Assembly (NCBI RefSeq): GCF_001659605.2
Contig: NC_035173.2
Coordinates: 15,865,003 to 15,929,002, forward strand
Length of the DNA stretch: 64,000 nucleotides
Source: Manihot esculenta
Taxonomy: Eukaryota > Streptophyta > Magnoliopsida > Malpighiales > Euphorbiaceae
Direction of reading: 5' to 3'
Positions within the stretch are counted from its first letter, which is position 1. Every line of letters begins with the position of its first letter. The position numbers and the translations under genes are program-made. Shown in pieces: positions 24,101 to 33,959 of this stretch. The notes under the pieces are model-generated. The model had not been told where the DNA came from. It saw nothing but the letters and a program-made list of their open reading frames with translations, and did not search any database.

Positions 24101-26849
24101 ATCTGGGCAAATCACCCTCAGTCATGTCTGTTTGCCCCAGTGATTTGGGCAAGTCAGGACCTACCTGTTCAGTTGATTTGGGCAAGTTGCTCCTGGTTAT
24201 ATCTGATTGTTCTAGTGATTTGGGCAAATCGAATTCTGCTTGTTCTGGTGATTTGGGCAGATCATCCACAACCAGTAAGGTACAACAGTCTATTTCTGTT
24301 GTATCTGTCTTGGCGTTGCTGTTGTTGTCCATTTCTCCTTGCCTGCATAAATCATCATAAAGTAAATTATCTTGATCAAAATCAAAAATTTCTTGACTTA
24401 AATTATCAATAATATCAAGGCCATAAACATGAGAAACATCATTGGGAAATTTCATGGCATCATAAACATTAAATTTGATAACTTCCCCTTCAAACTCCAT
24501 AGTTAATGTGCCATCGTGCACATCAATTTTGATTCTAGCTGTGCTCAAGAATGGTCTTCCGAGTAGGATGTCAGAGGTTGTGTTGCTTTTGTCTTCCTCC
24601 ATGTCAATTACATAAAAATCTACTGGGAAGACTAGTTGGTCCACTTGTACCAACACATCTTCAAGCACTCCCTTGGGGTAGACAACTGATCGGTCAGCCA
24701 ATTGGATCACAATGCTAGTGCCCTTGAGTGTACCTGCATTCAACAAGTTAAAAATGGAAAGGGGCATAACATTAATTGAAGCTCCAAGGTCACACATGGC
24801 CTTCTTTATCCCCACGTTGCCTATTTTGTATGAAACCGCGAACATTCCTCTATCCTTGCATTTGGTTGGAAGTTTCCTTTGAATGACAGCCGAGACACAC
24901 TCCCCCACACTTACCTTTTCACGTTCAGCAAGTTTCCTTCGGTTGGTGCATAGTTCTTTAAGAAATTTGGCATACCTTGGAATTTGCTTGACAACATCAA
25001 GTAGAGAAATGTTGATTTCTATCTTGCGAAGTGTCTCAAGTATTTCTTTCTCGTCTTTTTCTTTTTGGGACCTCGCAAATCTCTTTGGGAAGGGGGGAGG
25101 TACCTTGAATTTCTCTACTGGTTGCTGGTCTGATTTTTGCCTGTGACTAGATTCTGCCTGGTCTGTTGATTTGGGCAGATTGACTTCTGCCTTCTCTGGT
25201 GATTTGGGCAGATTACTACTGCTGGGCAGCTCAGTCTGCCTAGCGATTGGGTCTATGATTTGGGCAGATCGACTGCGCTGATCACTTTCTGGCAGATTTT
25301 CCTCAGTGACCTGTTTCTGCTTTTGCTCAGCCCTGCTGTCTTACAGCTCTCTCCCACTCCTCAATGTGATAGCACTAGCATTTTGCCTCAGGTTTACCTC
25401 AGTTTGGGAGGGCAGTTTTCCTTGTGATTCAAGCTTGCTCAAGGATGAAGCCATTTGTCCCATTTAGTGCTCAAGATTTTGCACAGTGTTTGCTAGGGAC
25501 TTCACTATATCTTCAAGGGGCGCATTGGTCTTTTGAGGTGCTATTGGGGCTGGATTTCTTTGCTGGTAATTTGGATATTGATTGGCCCTTGCATAACTGA
25601 AATTTGGGTGATCCCTCCAACCTGGGTTGTATGTATTAGAATAGGGATCATACCTTCTTTGCCCATTGAAACCTCCAACTGCATTGACTTGCTGGTCCTC
25701 TTCTTGAAGGGAAGGACATAGATCAGTTGGATGGTTTATATTTGCACATATTCCACATAGCTTGGGCTGCTGAATCTGCTGGACTTGTTGGGCTTGACCC
25801 ACAACAAGGCTACGGACAGCATTGGTGAGATCAGATATTTGGGATGCCAAAATGGATGTACTCACCTCATTCACCCTTCTTGGTGGTTGTTCTTGGTCTC
25901 CAAATTGTTGTGAAGCTGCTGCCATGGTGGAAATTAAATTCCTCATCTCTCGAGGTGATTTGTCTTGAATTGACCCTCCACAGGCTGCATTAATAAACTT
26001 CCTTTCCGCGAGTAGTAAACCTCCATAGAAATATTCGATGAGAGATTTGTCAGAAATATCATGTTGTGGGCAGCTTGTGCATAACCTTTTGAACCTCTCC
26101 CAGTACTCATACAAGCCTTCAGAGTGTTTTTGCCTTATACCACTTATCTCTCGACGGATACCAATGGCTTTTGATGTTGGAAAGAATTTGCTCAAGAATG
26201 CTCTCACCATACCAGCCCATGATGTGATGGATCCGGGTGTTATGTAGAATAGCTAATCTTTGGCATAGTCATCAAGGGAGAAAGGGAAGGCTCGAAGTTT
26301 AATATGCTCTTCTGAAATACCTTGGGGTCTCATGGTTGAGCACACAATGTGGAATTCCTTCAAATACTTGTGAGGGTCCTCATTTTCTAGGCCTCTAAAT
26401 TTGGGAAGGAGATGGATCAGACCTATCTTTAATTCAAAGGGTGCTGTCAATGGGGGATATGTAATGCATAAGGGTGCTTGGTCTCCTACTGGTTCAGCTA
26501 GCTCTCGGAGTGTTCTCTCTCGTGGCTGTGGTGCTTGGACAGGCAGGTTTCCAGCTTCAGCTTCAGCTTCTTCACGTGCAACAGGTGGTTCTGCCATTGC
26601 TAGATTTTCTGCAGCAATCTGGAATTCAGTTTCTGGTTCAAATACAGCAGTGGTAGGGGCGACAGTAGGTGAATCTGCTGGTGTAATAAATTCTGCAGTA
26701 GGGGCAGTAGCAGTTCTGTTAGATGGTGTTGCTGATGAAGATGGTCTTGAGGCTTGGTTCCTCAAATTTGCTTGTTTCCTTAAGCTCTTGGCAGTGCGTT
26801 CTATCTCCGGGTCGTAAAGAAGAGTGTCTTTACGGCCAGTCCTGGTCAT
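21126..26849 (-). pseudogene. Athila-1 gag-pol polyprotein, single frame with six stops
   Basis: Starts at ATG 26847-26849 and stays in one frame for 1908 codons without a frameshift. Order: gag core (retrotransposon gag family), CCHC knuckle (CGICANINHPTDLC), linker, protease with CDLGASINVMP, a linker with repeated DLPKS units (24070-24270), reverse transcriptase (FMDDFTVYG), RNase H (CDASNFAVG, SDHAAL), integrase zinc finger (GGHFG...CRSCARCQ) and core ([22 protein letters not shown]), and integrase C-terminus. In-frame stops are at 26253-26255, 25464-25466, 25341-25343, 22587-22589, 22059-22061 and 22023-22025. Each fits a single C-to-T or G-to-A change in Trp, Gln or Arg codons. It would have supplied particle and replication functions; this copy cannot. 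Confidence 0.93.
24064..24270 (-). repeat. DLPKS-coding palindrome repeats in Athila-1 pol
   Basis: Six spaced copies of GATTTGGGCAAATC-like sequence (plus strand) are read on the minus strand as variants of Asp-Leu-Pro-Lys-Ser separated by roughly 7-13 residues. They lie between protease and reverse transcriptase. Three further copies at about 25160-25270 lie between gag and protease. The same palindrome occurs in the LTRs and noncoding spacers. Confidence 0.9.
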
Positions 26850-26878
26850 AAAGGAAAAATACATTAGTTAAAATCAAA

Positions 26879-26896
26879 TCCCCGGCAACGGCGCCA
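26879..26896 (-). other. Primer-binding site of Athila-1 (tRNA-Asp)
   Basis: The minus strand reads TGGCGCCGTTGCCGGGGA, complementary to the 3' end of plant tRNA-Asp. Five bases separate it from the 5' LTR. Confidence 0.94.
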
Positions 26897-26901
26897 ATTT
26901 T

Positions 26902-28304
26902 TGATAGCGGTTGTCGAAGCCGTAAAAAATAAATCTATTATCAACCAATAAAATAATTTACAGATAGTGGCAATAGGGTCGAACCACAGGGATTTGACAC
27001 TATGAATTTTCCTATTACTAACTTGGACAAATAACAAAGTAAATAAAAGAGGGGGGTTTGTTTTGAAGAGTTAAAACTAAATCAAAGAAAGTAGTAATTA
27101 AATGAGTAAATCAATGGGAGAAGGATTCTAGTTGAAGCATGGATCTATTTCAGTTTGTTTAGAATTGATCATTGACTCTTTAGTACTCCTATTTATTTCA
27201 ATAAATTAGTTTAGGATGTGGAAGACGCTTCTCACGATCCAAATTCCTCCTTAATTCTAGTTTGACTAGGAAACATTCACCAATCAAACACTAGTTAACA
27301 AGATGCTAAGGAACATCCTTGGGGCTTTTAGCATCGAACAACTGTTAACTGCGTTAGGACTTAGAGAAACCTAATTCTAACCTTGCCAACCGCGTGGTCA
27401 AGTTTAGATTATGCAACCAATTATACTTGAGTTTAAACAACCTAAGCAATTACGGACCTAAGTTATTCAAACAATATATTACTTAAGCAATTAAAAGTAA
27501 CAGGCCTTAATTGATTCTAAAAGCAAAACAATAATTATAGAAAGATCAAGTTACATAAATATTGAAAGTAAACAAGAGTTTAATAATGGAGATTTAAATC
27601 TCCCAATTCATCACAAACTGAATTTTTTCCAACTTCAACTAGAAAAGGAAAGTGTTTAGCCACTCATGGTGGACAAAATCACAAAAAGAAAGAAGAAAGA
27701 AAAGAATGGAGAAGCTGCTGCGGTAGTCCCTGCTGTGTTTCTGCAGAATTGCCGAAGATGAGAGATGATCCTTGCTGATTTTGATTGCTGTCCATTTTAT
27801 AGGTGGAGAGTCCAAGTTCAATTGGGTTTTGGAATCCCTATTTTGACTTGGTCTTTGTAGTCTTTAATTCCTCTTTTGTCTTTGAATTTTGTTGTAGATG
27901 GAATTCTTTTGGTTGAAAGATCTCCTCGTGGCTTTTGGAATTGAGCTGGTGGTGTTTGAGGTGGATTTGGACTTCTTTTCTTTTGAATTCTGAATTTCTG
28001 CTCTTTTTCCCGCGCTGCTGTGTTTTCTGGCGTCAGTGTGATTTGGGCGGGTGATTTGGGCAAATCGCTTGCCCAAATCATTTTTGTATGTTGCCTCCAA
28101 ATTTCTGCCTTAGCTTTCTGCTTGTGATCTCTGCGGGTGATTTGGTCAAATCACTTTGACCCAATCACTTTGACAGCTTTTTCTGCACTTTTTCTCCAAC
28201 TTTCCATTTTCATCCTTTTCTACAAAAACATAAATTAAGCTAGAAAAATGTGTAATTAAACAGTAATAAATATAATAAAAATGTGGTTAAATTATGCTTG
28301 ATCA
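26902..28304 (-). repeat. Athila-1 5' LTR
   Basis: A 1403-bp LTR. It differs from its partner by a 13-bp duplication inside the palindrome motif near 28037-28080, a 7-bp segment near 27598 and the lack of an 11-bp 'acataacaaaa'-type repeat near 28225. Confidence 0.95.
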
Positions 28305-28309
28305 TATAG
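28305..28309. repeat. Right target-site duplication of Athila-1
   Basis: TATAG, identical to 16718-16722. Confidence 0.92.
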
Positions 28310-29231
28310 TAATAAATAATAATAACATCTTTATTATTATTAATTATACTAATAGGCTTTTAGCCCATTAATAGGACATAGCACATCAATGACGTTCTTT
28401 TGTGTGTGACCCAATAGGTTCACTTTATTTGGCAATAGGTCCAGTCCGACAAGACTCATAAATCATAAGCAGCCTCTAGCAAGACATTATGACTACCCAA
28501 TTAATATGAGGATCGATAGTCTGATAAAGCCTAATAAACTGAATATGTATTAATCCTTTGTCACACGATATCTAGTTTGAACATAAATCATAGTCAATGT
28601 CAAACTTATAATGTTCAAACTTATGATTTCTCGATCTCTAAGTGGACTGATAAAACCAAATGATATTGATCATATTATCAATTCATTTGAGCATGGCAAT
28701 GCATTTCTCAGTCTCACTTATCGAGGGATCCAAAAGATATCTCTCTCAAAGAAGGACAAATTCTATCTTGATTGTTCAATATCCTCTATATAATTTCTAT
28801 TATGTTCAATCATAACCTTCATGATTATCCGATTAAAGACAATGTTTGGTTATGTTAAAACATAACAGTCCTTATATTGGAAACTATGACAATCTCAAGT
28901 CAAAGGATTAAAATATAACTATCTTGAGATTCACTTATGACAATAACTCATGTAGTGATCTCAATGTGGGTCTATCCAATACTTTATTCTCTAACAAATA
29001 TCTATGATTATTGATTTATATCAACATACACATAATCATCTCATGATTATTAATCAATAATCATACTAGTCATATTTTATTATTATCATCATAATAATAA
29101 GTAATCAGGGATGTTAATCATTATTATGTAACATGCAAATAAATAATAATTATAATAAAATCTCTTTTATTAATAAACATAATGACATACAAAAAGGTCC
29201 AAGATAATGGTCTAAGGCAAATACACTAACA
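28310..29231 (-). repeat. Dispersed LTR-like repeat, copy C, proximal part
   Basis: The reverse complement starts TGTTAGTGTATTTGCC at 29231 and matches copies A and B. Rejoined with 16471-16722 it is about 1174 bp. It abuts a truncated Tat gag at 29232, so it either inserted into that gag or joined it by rearrangement. The five bases beyond each end (TAATC and CTTTG) do not match. Confidence 0.75.
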
Positions 29232-29610
29232 CTTTGGAGCATCCCGTACTAGCTTCCAGTTGATGTCCTTTGGAGCATCATTTGATGACTCTTCTTCCTC
29301 AAACTTGTCCTTCCATTTGGACTGTATCTGGATTTTCCCTGTTCGAGGCCTTGAGGTATCAACGGAGAGTTCCTCCCTTCCCTTAAGAGCCATGAGCGAC
29401 ACCTCCTCCTGAGCTTTGCATTGCTCGAAAGTAACTTGTAACTTTTTGACGTACTGCTTCATTGACTATTGAGGGCATATTTTATCCACTGCCATGGGTG
29501 GAAGAAATGATAGCACCATCATTGGTAGCAACCTTAGCAGCAGCTCATGAATTTTCGGCCATTTCGAGAGATAAAAAGAGATTTCTTTTCAGGAGAGAAG
29601 AGATCGGTTT
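29232..29610 (-). pseudogene. Tat gag N-terminus, truncated
   Basis: Corresponds to the beginning of Tat-A gag. The 29226-29462 frame carries EEEESSNDAPKDINWKLVRDAP, matching EEEESPGDAPKDVKWKLIRA in Tat-A. Earlier codons near 29470-29560 have Thr/Ser-rich sequence equivalent to the Tat-A start and include stops. The protein is cut at 29232 by the dispersed repeat. Confidence 0.7.
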
Positions 29611-30277
29611 TAATACAAATGAACAGAGAGAATTCAATGGATCTCCCATCAACGGAACCAAATGATGTTGCTGAAACTAAAATGGAGATGTGATGTGATT
29701 GGCTAATCCTGCAAGACAGGAAAAATGAGGTGGTGGGTACCCACGGTAGCAACTCCGATGATCAAGTTAGTAAATTGGAGAAAATAGTGAATGAAGAACT
29801 TGAAAGTATTTGTATGGGAGAATAGCGTACATTTGTCTCTGTGATCGCTAACTTTATATTGTAAAATGATGGATTTAATATAGTATTTCCTAATAATCCA
29901 GCAAAGATATGGCCGACTGCTTGATAAGGGATCTCGCCAACTAATTGATCGAGGATCTCGTGATTATGAATCTACTGGATTGTGCCTGCTAACAGTAACT
30001 TTATGTGAAAATTCAATCTCTTTAGGGCAAGGCGAGTCTTTGATAAAGAGTCGGATATCCCGATATTTGGGTCTTCTTTTCATAGATCGGACACGCCTTG
30101 TAGTTGAAAGGGCGAGTCCTGACGAAGAGTCAACTTGAAGCGTTCGGATCTTCTTTTCTCCTAGTGGGATCGAATATCACCTAATTACACCCTTACTATG
30201 TGGAACTATTATATATATATTATTTTATTATAAGTTATAATTTTATAAATGTGGCTCTAGGGAACACCACTCCAACA
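29232..30277 (-). mobile_element. Tat-lineage retrotransposon fragment, minus strand (5' LTR, primer site, start of gag)
   Basis: The reverse complement is collinear with the start of Tat-A (31616-32600). It has an LTR at about 29663-30277, a primer-site region TGGTTCCGTTGATGGGA at 29643-29660, and a gag start broken off at 29232. Shared landmarks are 'tctcttgcaggatt'-like sequence, 'ttacaatataaa' (a possible TATA box near 29860) and gag text with EEEES..DAPKD. The LTR outer end at 30277 (TGTTGGAG) is a guess. Confidence 0.75.
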
Positions 30278-31615
30278 TTATGGGTGTAATTTAAAGACTT
30301 TCATCAAATAAATTGGTATTTCATTTTACGAGAAAAAAATAATTTATTACTCTCATAATTTTTATTATTTTTTAATTATTTTAAAATTATTATTTATTTT
30401 TTAAAATTATAATAATATATAAATTGATTATTATAATTTTTTTATTTTTTAAAAAATCTGTTAAAATATCTATTAATATTTATGAATATTTAATATATTT
30501 AAAATGAGTATAATTGAAAAGTTAATAAAAATTATATTTCTGTGTAAAAAAATAAAATGAAGAGAAGGAAGTAGAATTAATTAATTTTAATTACACAATA
30601 TAATAAATGAAATTTTTTCTAATGATAAAATTATCCTTTTGAATCAGAAAAAGGAGGCGAATTGTTCATGCTTAATTTTGCCTCTCATCTCTATCGTAAG
30701 ACGTCGTACCTCCAGCAAGATGATCGCTAGAAGAGAGATTGATTGTAGCATACTCTATTTTATTTTGTTAGATAAAAAATAAGAATAGAGATAAAGTTTC
30801 TTGAAGCTTGAAAGCATTTGTTGGTAATTGCTATTAAGCTAATCAGAAGGTTTACAACTTAAAAAATATATATATAGAGAGAGAGAGAGAGCAGTTCCTC
30901 TATCAATGTATATTGTCATTCTTTATTAAATATAAGGCCTCTTTGGCTGGTTGAATAAAATCTTACTTCCTCCATTTTGGTTAGAAGACGGATTACATTT
31001 AAATTTCCATGGTATGTTGCAATATTTTTTTCTAATTTCCCTCCTTTCCAAATAATTCACCGTAATTGAATAAATTAGGTAATCACTCCATTTTGCATAA
31101 CTTGACTTCCATACCATTTTGGTATTTTATACAGAACTTTCGATAACAGGGGGACGGCTGGAGAGGATGAAGAGTGGTGTTCTTTATTACTAGGATACTC
31201 ATGAAATCATTGGATGTTGAATTCTAGCTTTGTTTTTGGGCTGGATGATAATTGGCTTGCTAAAAATGTATAATGTTAGTAATTGACTTGCCAAAATGTT
31301 AGGGACCGGTAGACTTATTCGAGGGATGGGAGAAATTGTCAATAGATAGGTCAAAGGGATTTTATTTTTTATGATCCGAATGTAAACCTACCTACTCTGA
31401 ATCTGATTAATATTATAAATATTTAAATTTATTTGAAATTCATTTAAAATTTATTTTAAATTACTTAAATTCATTTCAAACTTAATTATTATCACGTAAT
31501 TAATTATATTTAATTTATATTTTAATTAAAAATATATGTAAAAAATATTTTTATTAATAATTTTTATTTTAAAATTAATAATTTATAAAAAAATAAATAT
31601 ATAAAATTTTATAAA
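30278..31615. other. AT-rich spacer between two opposed Tat fragments
   Basis: Very AT-rich, with runs such as 'ttttttattttttaaaaaat' and a short (TA)n(GA)n tract near 30870-30892. No supported ORF, RNA gene or element end other than those flanking it. Confidence 0.5.
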
Positions 31616-32153
31616 TGATGTAACAGAACAGTAGCTCAAAATGAGTAATGAGCTGTTACCACAGGATTGGGTCACGTGGTAATAATCTAATAAGATAAAT
31701 ACACGGTCCCGTCTGTGAAAAGAAAGACTCGGATACCGTAATATCTAGTTTTTCATCAAGACTCGCCCTCTCTCAAAAAGACCGAGTCTTAACATAAAGT
31801 TATCGTTAATAGATACAATCCAGCAGATTCCCGTTATGCCTGTAATCATGGAATCACTGATCAATCAGCCAGTGGGATCTTTTATTAATTACCCAACTAC
31901 ATCATTATCAGATTTTCAGAAAATACCATAATTAACTCCATTTTCTTACAATATAAAAGCTAACGATCATAGAGATAAAGAGACACAATTCTTACACAAT
32001 TATTCTCGTATTTTAAGCGATTCCTTACATTCGCCCTATTCCTCAGTTTACTTACTTGAGCATCGGAGTAGCTGCCGTAGGCACCAACTATCTCACATTC
32101 TCTGTCTTGCAGGATTGACCAATCACAATACAGCTCTATTTTGGCCAACACCA
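31616..32153 (+). repeat. Tat-A 5' LTR
   Basis: About 538 bp, TGATGTAACAG...CAACACCA. A likely TATA box (ATATAAAA) is near 31950. The end is placed by homology to other Tat elements, where TTTGG begins the primer-binding region, and by the matching boundary in the opposed copy at 29663. Confidence 0.7.
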
Positions 32154-32155
32154 TT

Positions 32156-32172
32156 TGGTTTCGTTACCAAGA
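32156..32172 (+). other. Probable primer-binding region of Tat-A
   Basis: TGGTTTCGTTACCAAGA follows the LTR. The opposed copy has TGGTTCCGTTGATGGGA. Both resemble the TGGCGCCGTCTGTGGGA start common after Tat LTRs, but are decayed, so the tRNA is not assigned. Confidence 0.45.
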
Positions 32173-32261
32173 AATCCTTTGAATTCTCTTTATTTATCTG
32201 GATTAAAACCAGTCTCTTATTCCTTTTCTTTTAGAAAGAAATCTCTCTTTTCTCTCTTGAT

Positions 32262-33540
32262 ATGGCTAGCAATTCACGAGGTGCTGCTAAGAATGCTAGC
32301 AATCAGGATGCTATCATTTCCTCCACTCTGGGCATTGGACAAAACACTCCCCCTATGGTAAATGAAGTAGATCTCAATGATCTGAACAATGAGCAAATGC
32401 TTCAACATATCAAAAGGCTGTAGACCACTCTCGAGCAATACAAAACTCGGAGGAGGCATTATTCATGGCTCCAAGAGGAAGGAAAAAGCCTTCGTTGATA
32501 CTCCAAGTCCTCGGACAGAGGCGATCCAGACACGGCCCAAAGGGAAGGCCAAGTTTGAAGAAGAAGAGTCACCAGGCGATGCTCCAAAGGATGTCAAATG
32601 GAAGTTGATACGGGCTGTTCAAAGGTACATGAAAGAGCAAGAAAAATATTATGGCCTGGACAGTGCCTCACCCCTTTCAGAATAGATCCTAGGAGAAACT
32701 TTCCCAACCAAGTTCAAGTTGCCAAGCTTGGACAAATATGATAGAACAACAGATCCTAGAAGAAATGGTACCAACATTTGACTTTGTGTTGGTACAACCA
32801 TGTAGCTTTAGGATGTCAATAACTTTGCGTTGTTTCAAGTGTTTCCATCAACACTCACAGATTTGGCTCAGAAATGGTACTAACATCTGAGCCATGTTTA
32901 ATTCAGAACTTTGCAGATTTTTTTTAAACTATTTACATCCAGGTTCTTACTTGTATACCTCCTAAAAAGCTTTTATCTGACCTGCAGAAGATCCGCCAAG
33001 AAGAGGGCGACACTTGAAAGAGTTTTATCTCACGGTTTAATACAGAAGCAATATAGGTGGAGGAATTAATTCAGGTGATAGCATGTGAAGCATTAAAGAA
33101 AGGAACACATACCATCAAGTTCATGGACTCCCTAATCAAGAACCCAATCGCCACGTACCAACAGCTAATGGACAAAGCCCAGAGTACATCAAATGGGATG
33201 AAGGAGACCATAGAAGCTACCCAGTCTCCCGAAGAAGGGATGATCAAAGTAAGCATAAGAATTATACTCTATTGAATGACTCAGAACATGCATTCTAATG
33301 TGGATCAGGAAGAATGACAAGGAAGCCAGATGGCCTCCCAAGCTCAATCCGGAGAGAGCTGAAAGGCGAGACAGAACCAAGTACTACCATTTTCATGAAG
33401 ACCACGGACATACAATGAAGGAGTGCCAGTAGCTGAAAGATAAAATCGAGAGGCTAATACGGGACGACATACTTCGATAGTTTGCCAAAAAGGATAGAGA
33501 AGAAAGAAGGCTCGAACCCGAGGTAACAACTCCTAAAACT
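32262..33540 (+). pseudogene. Tat-A gag, heavily decayed
   Basis: Starts ATGGCTAGCAATTCACG and opens with MASNSRGAAKN, stopping at a TAG near 32421. The remainder is recognisable through several frames: EEEESPGDAPKD near 32560, VQRYMKEQEKYYGLDSASPLSE near 32615-32685, a gag core with PSLDKYDRTTDP, and a zinc-knuckle-like HFHEDHGHTMKEC near 33385-33430 in which the first Cys is Tyr. Numerous stops and shifts make it non-functional. The family is the retrotransposon gag of Tat/Retand-type elements, inferred from motif order. Confidence 0.8.
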
Positions 33541-33619
33541 ACTGCTGATCATGAATTTGTAAGGGTTATTCATGTAATTGTAAAAGGACCTAGTGATAGT
33601 AAAATAAATGAGTCATAGA

Positions 33620-33865
33620 AGATGTCTCGAGTATTCAACAGAAAAGTCAGTCCTTGTGTCTCTAATGTAGGAGACTTAGTCCTTAAAGGGACAGATGTAA
33701 CAAGCAGTAATACCGAGTCTGGTAAGTTGGGCAAAAACTAGAAAGGCCCATCAGGGTCTCGAAGGTTATTCGTCCAAAGTCTTATAAACTGGCCAAGTTA
33801 AATTGCTGAGTCATTTCCCGCTTCTAGAATATGTGTAATTTGAGAAAATTTTATCAATAACAGTT
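33620..33865 (+). pseudogene. Remnant of Tat-A integrase C-terminus
   Basis: Soon after the gag linker the sequence changes to text typical of a gypsy integrase end: GDLVLKG near 33670, GKLGKN followed by a stop and KGP, then VIRPKSYKLAKLN in another frame, and NLRKFYQ near 33850. No protease, RT or RNase H lies between, so a deletion junction falls near 33600-33625. Confidence 0.7.
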
Positions 33866-33959
33866 AATGATGTTGTTTTTATGTGTTTTATTCTTCAATG
33901 ACAAGGAACATTGGGGTTGTCTTCTTTAAAAAGATTAAAGAGAATTCATTAAAGATCAC

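Larger units (their letters stand above)
16723..28304 (-). mobile_element. Athila-1: complete Athila-lineage Ty3/gypsy retrotransposon
   Basis: The LTRs 16723-18116 and 26902-28304 (TGATAGCGG...GATCA) are flanked by perfect TATAG duplications. The primer-binding site is for tRNA-Asp, as is typical of Athila. Minus-strand gag-pol is followed by a spacer, a third ORF and a long 3' noncoding region. The LTRs differ by a few percent; the 9-bp length difference is explained by a 13-bp motif duplication and a 7-bp segment in the right LTR and an 11-bp segment in the left. All ORFs are disrupted, so it is non-functional in cis. It interrupts dispersed repeat copy C. Confidence 0.96.

Noticed and set aside
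16466..29236. Copy C as a clean solo-LTR insertion
   Set aside because: The five bases outside its two ends (TAATC and CTTTG) do not match, so simple insertion is not supported.
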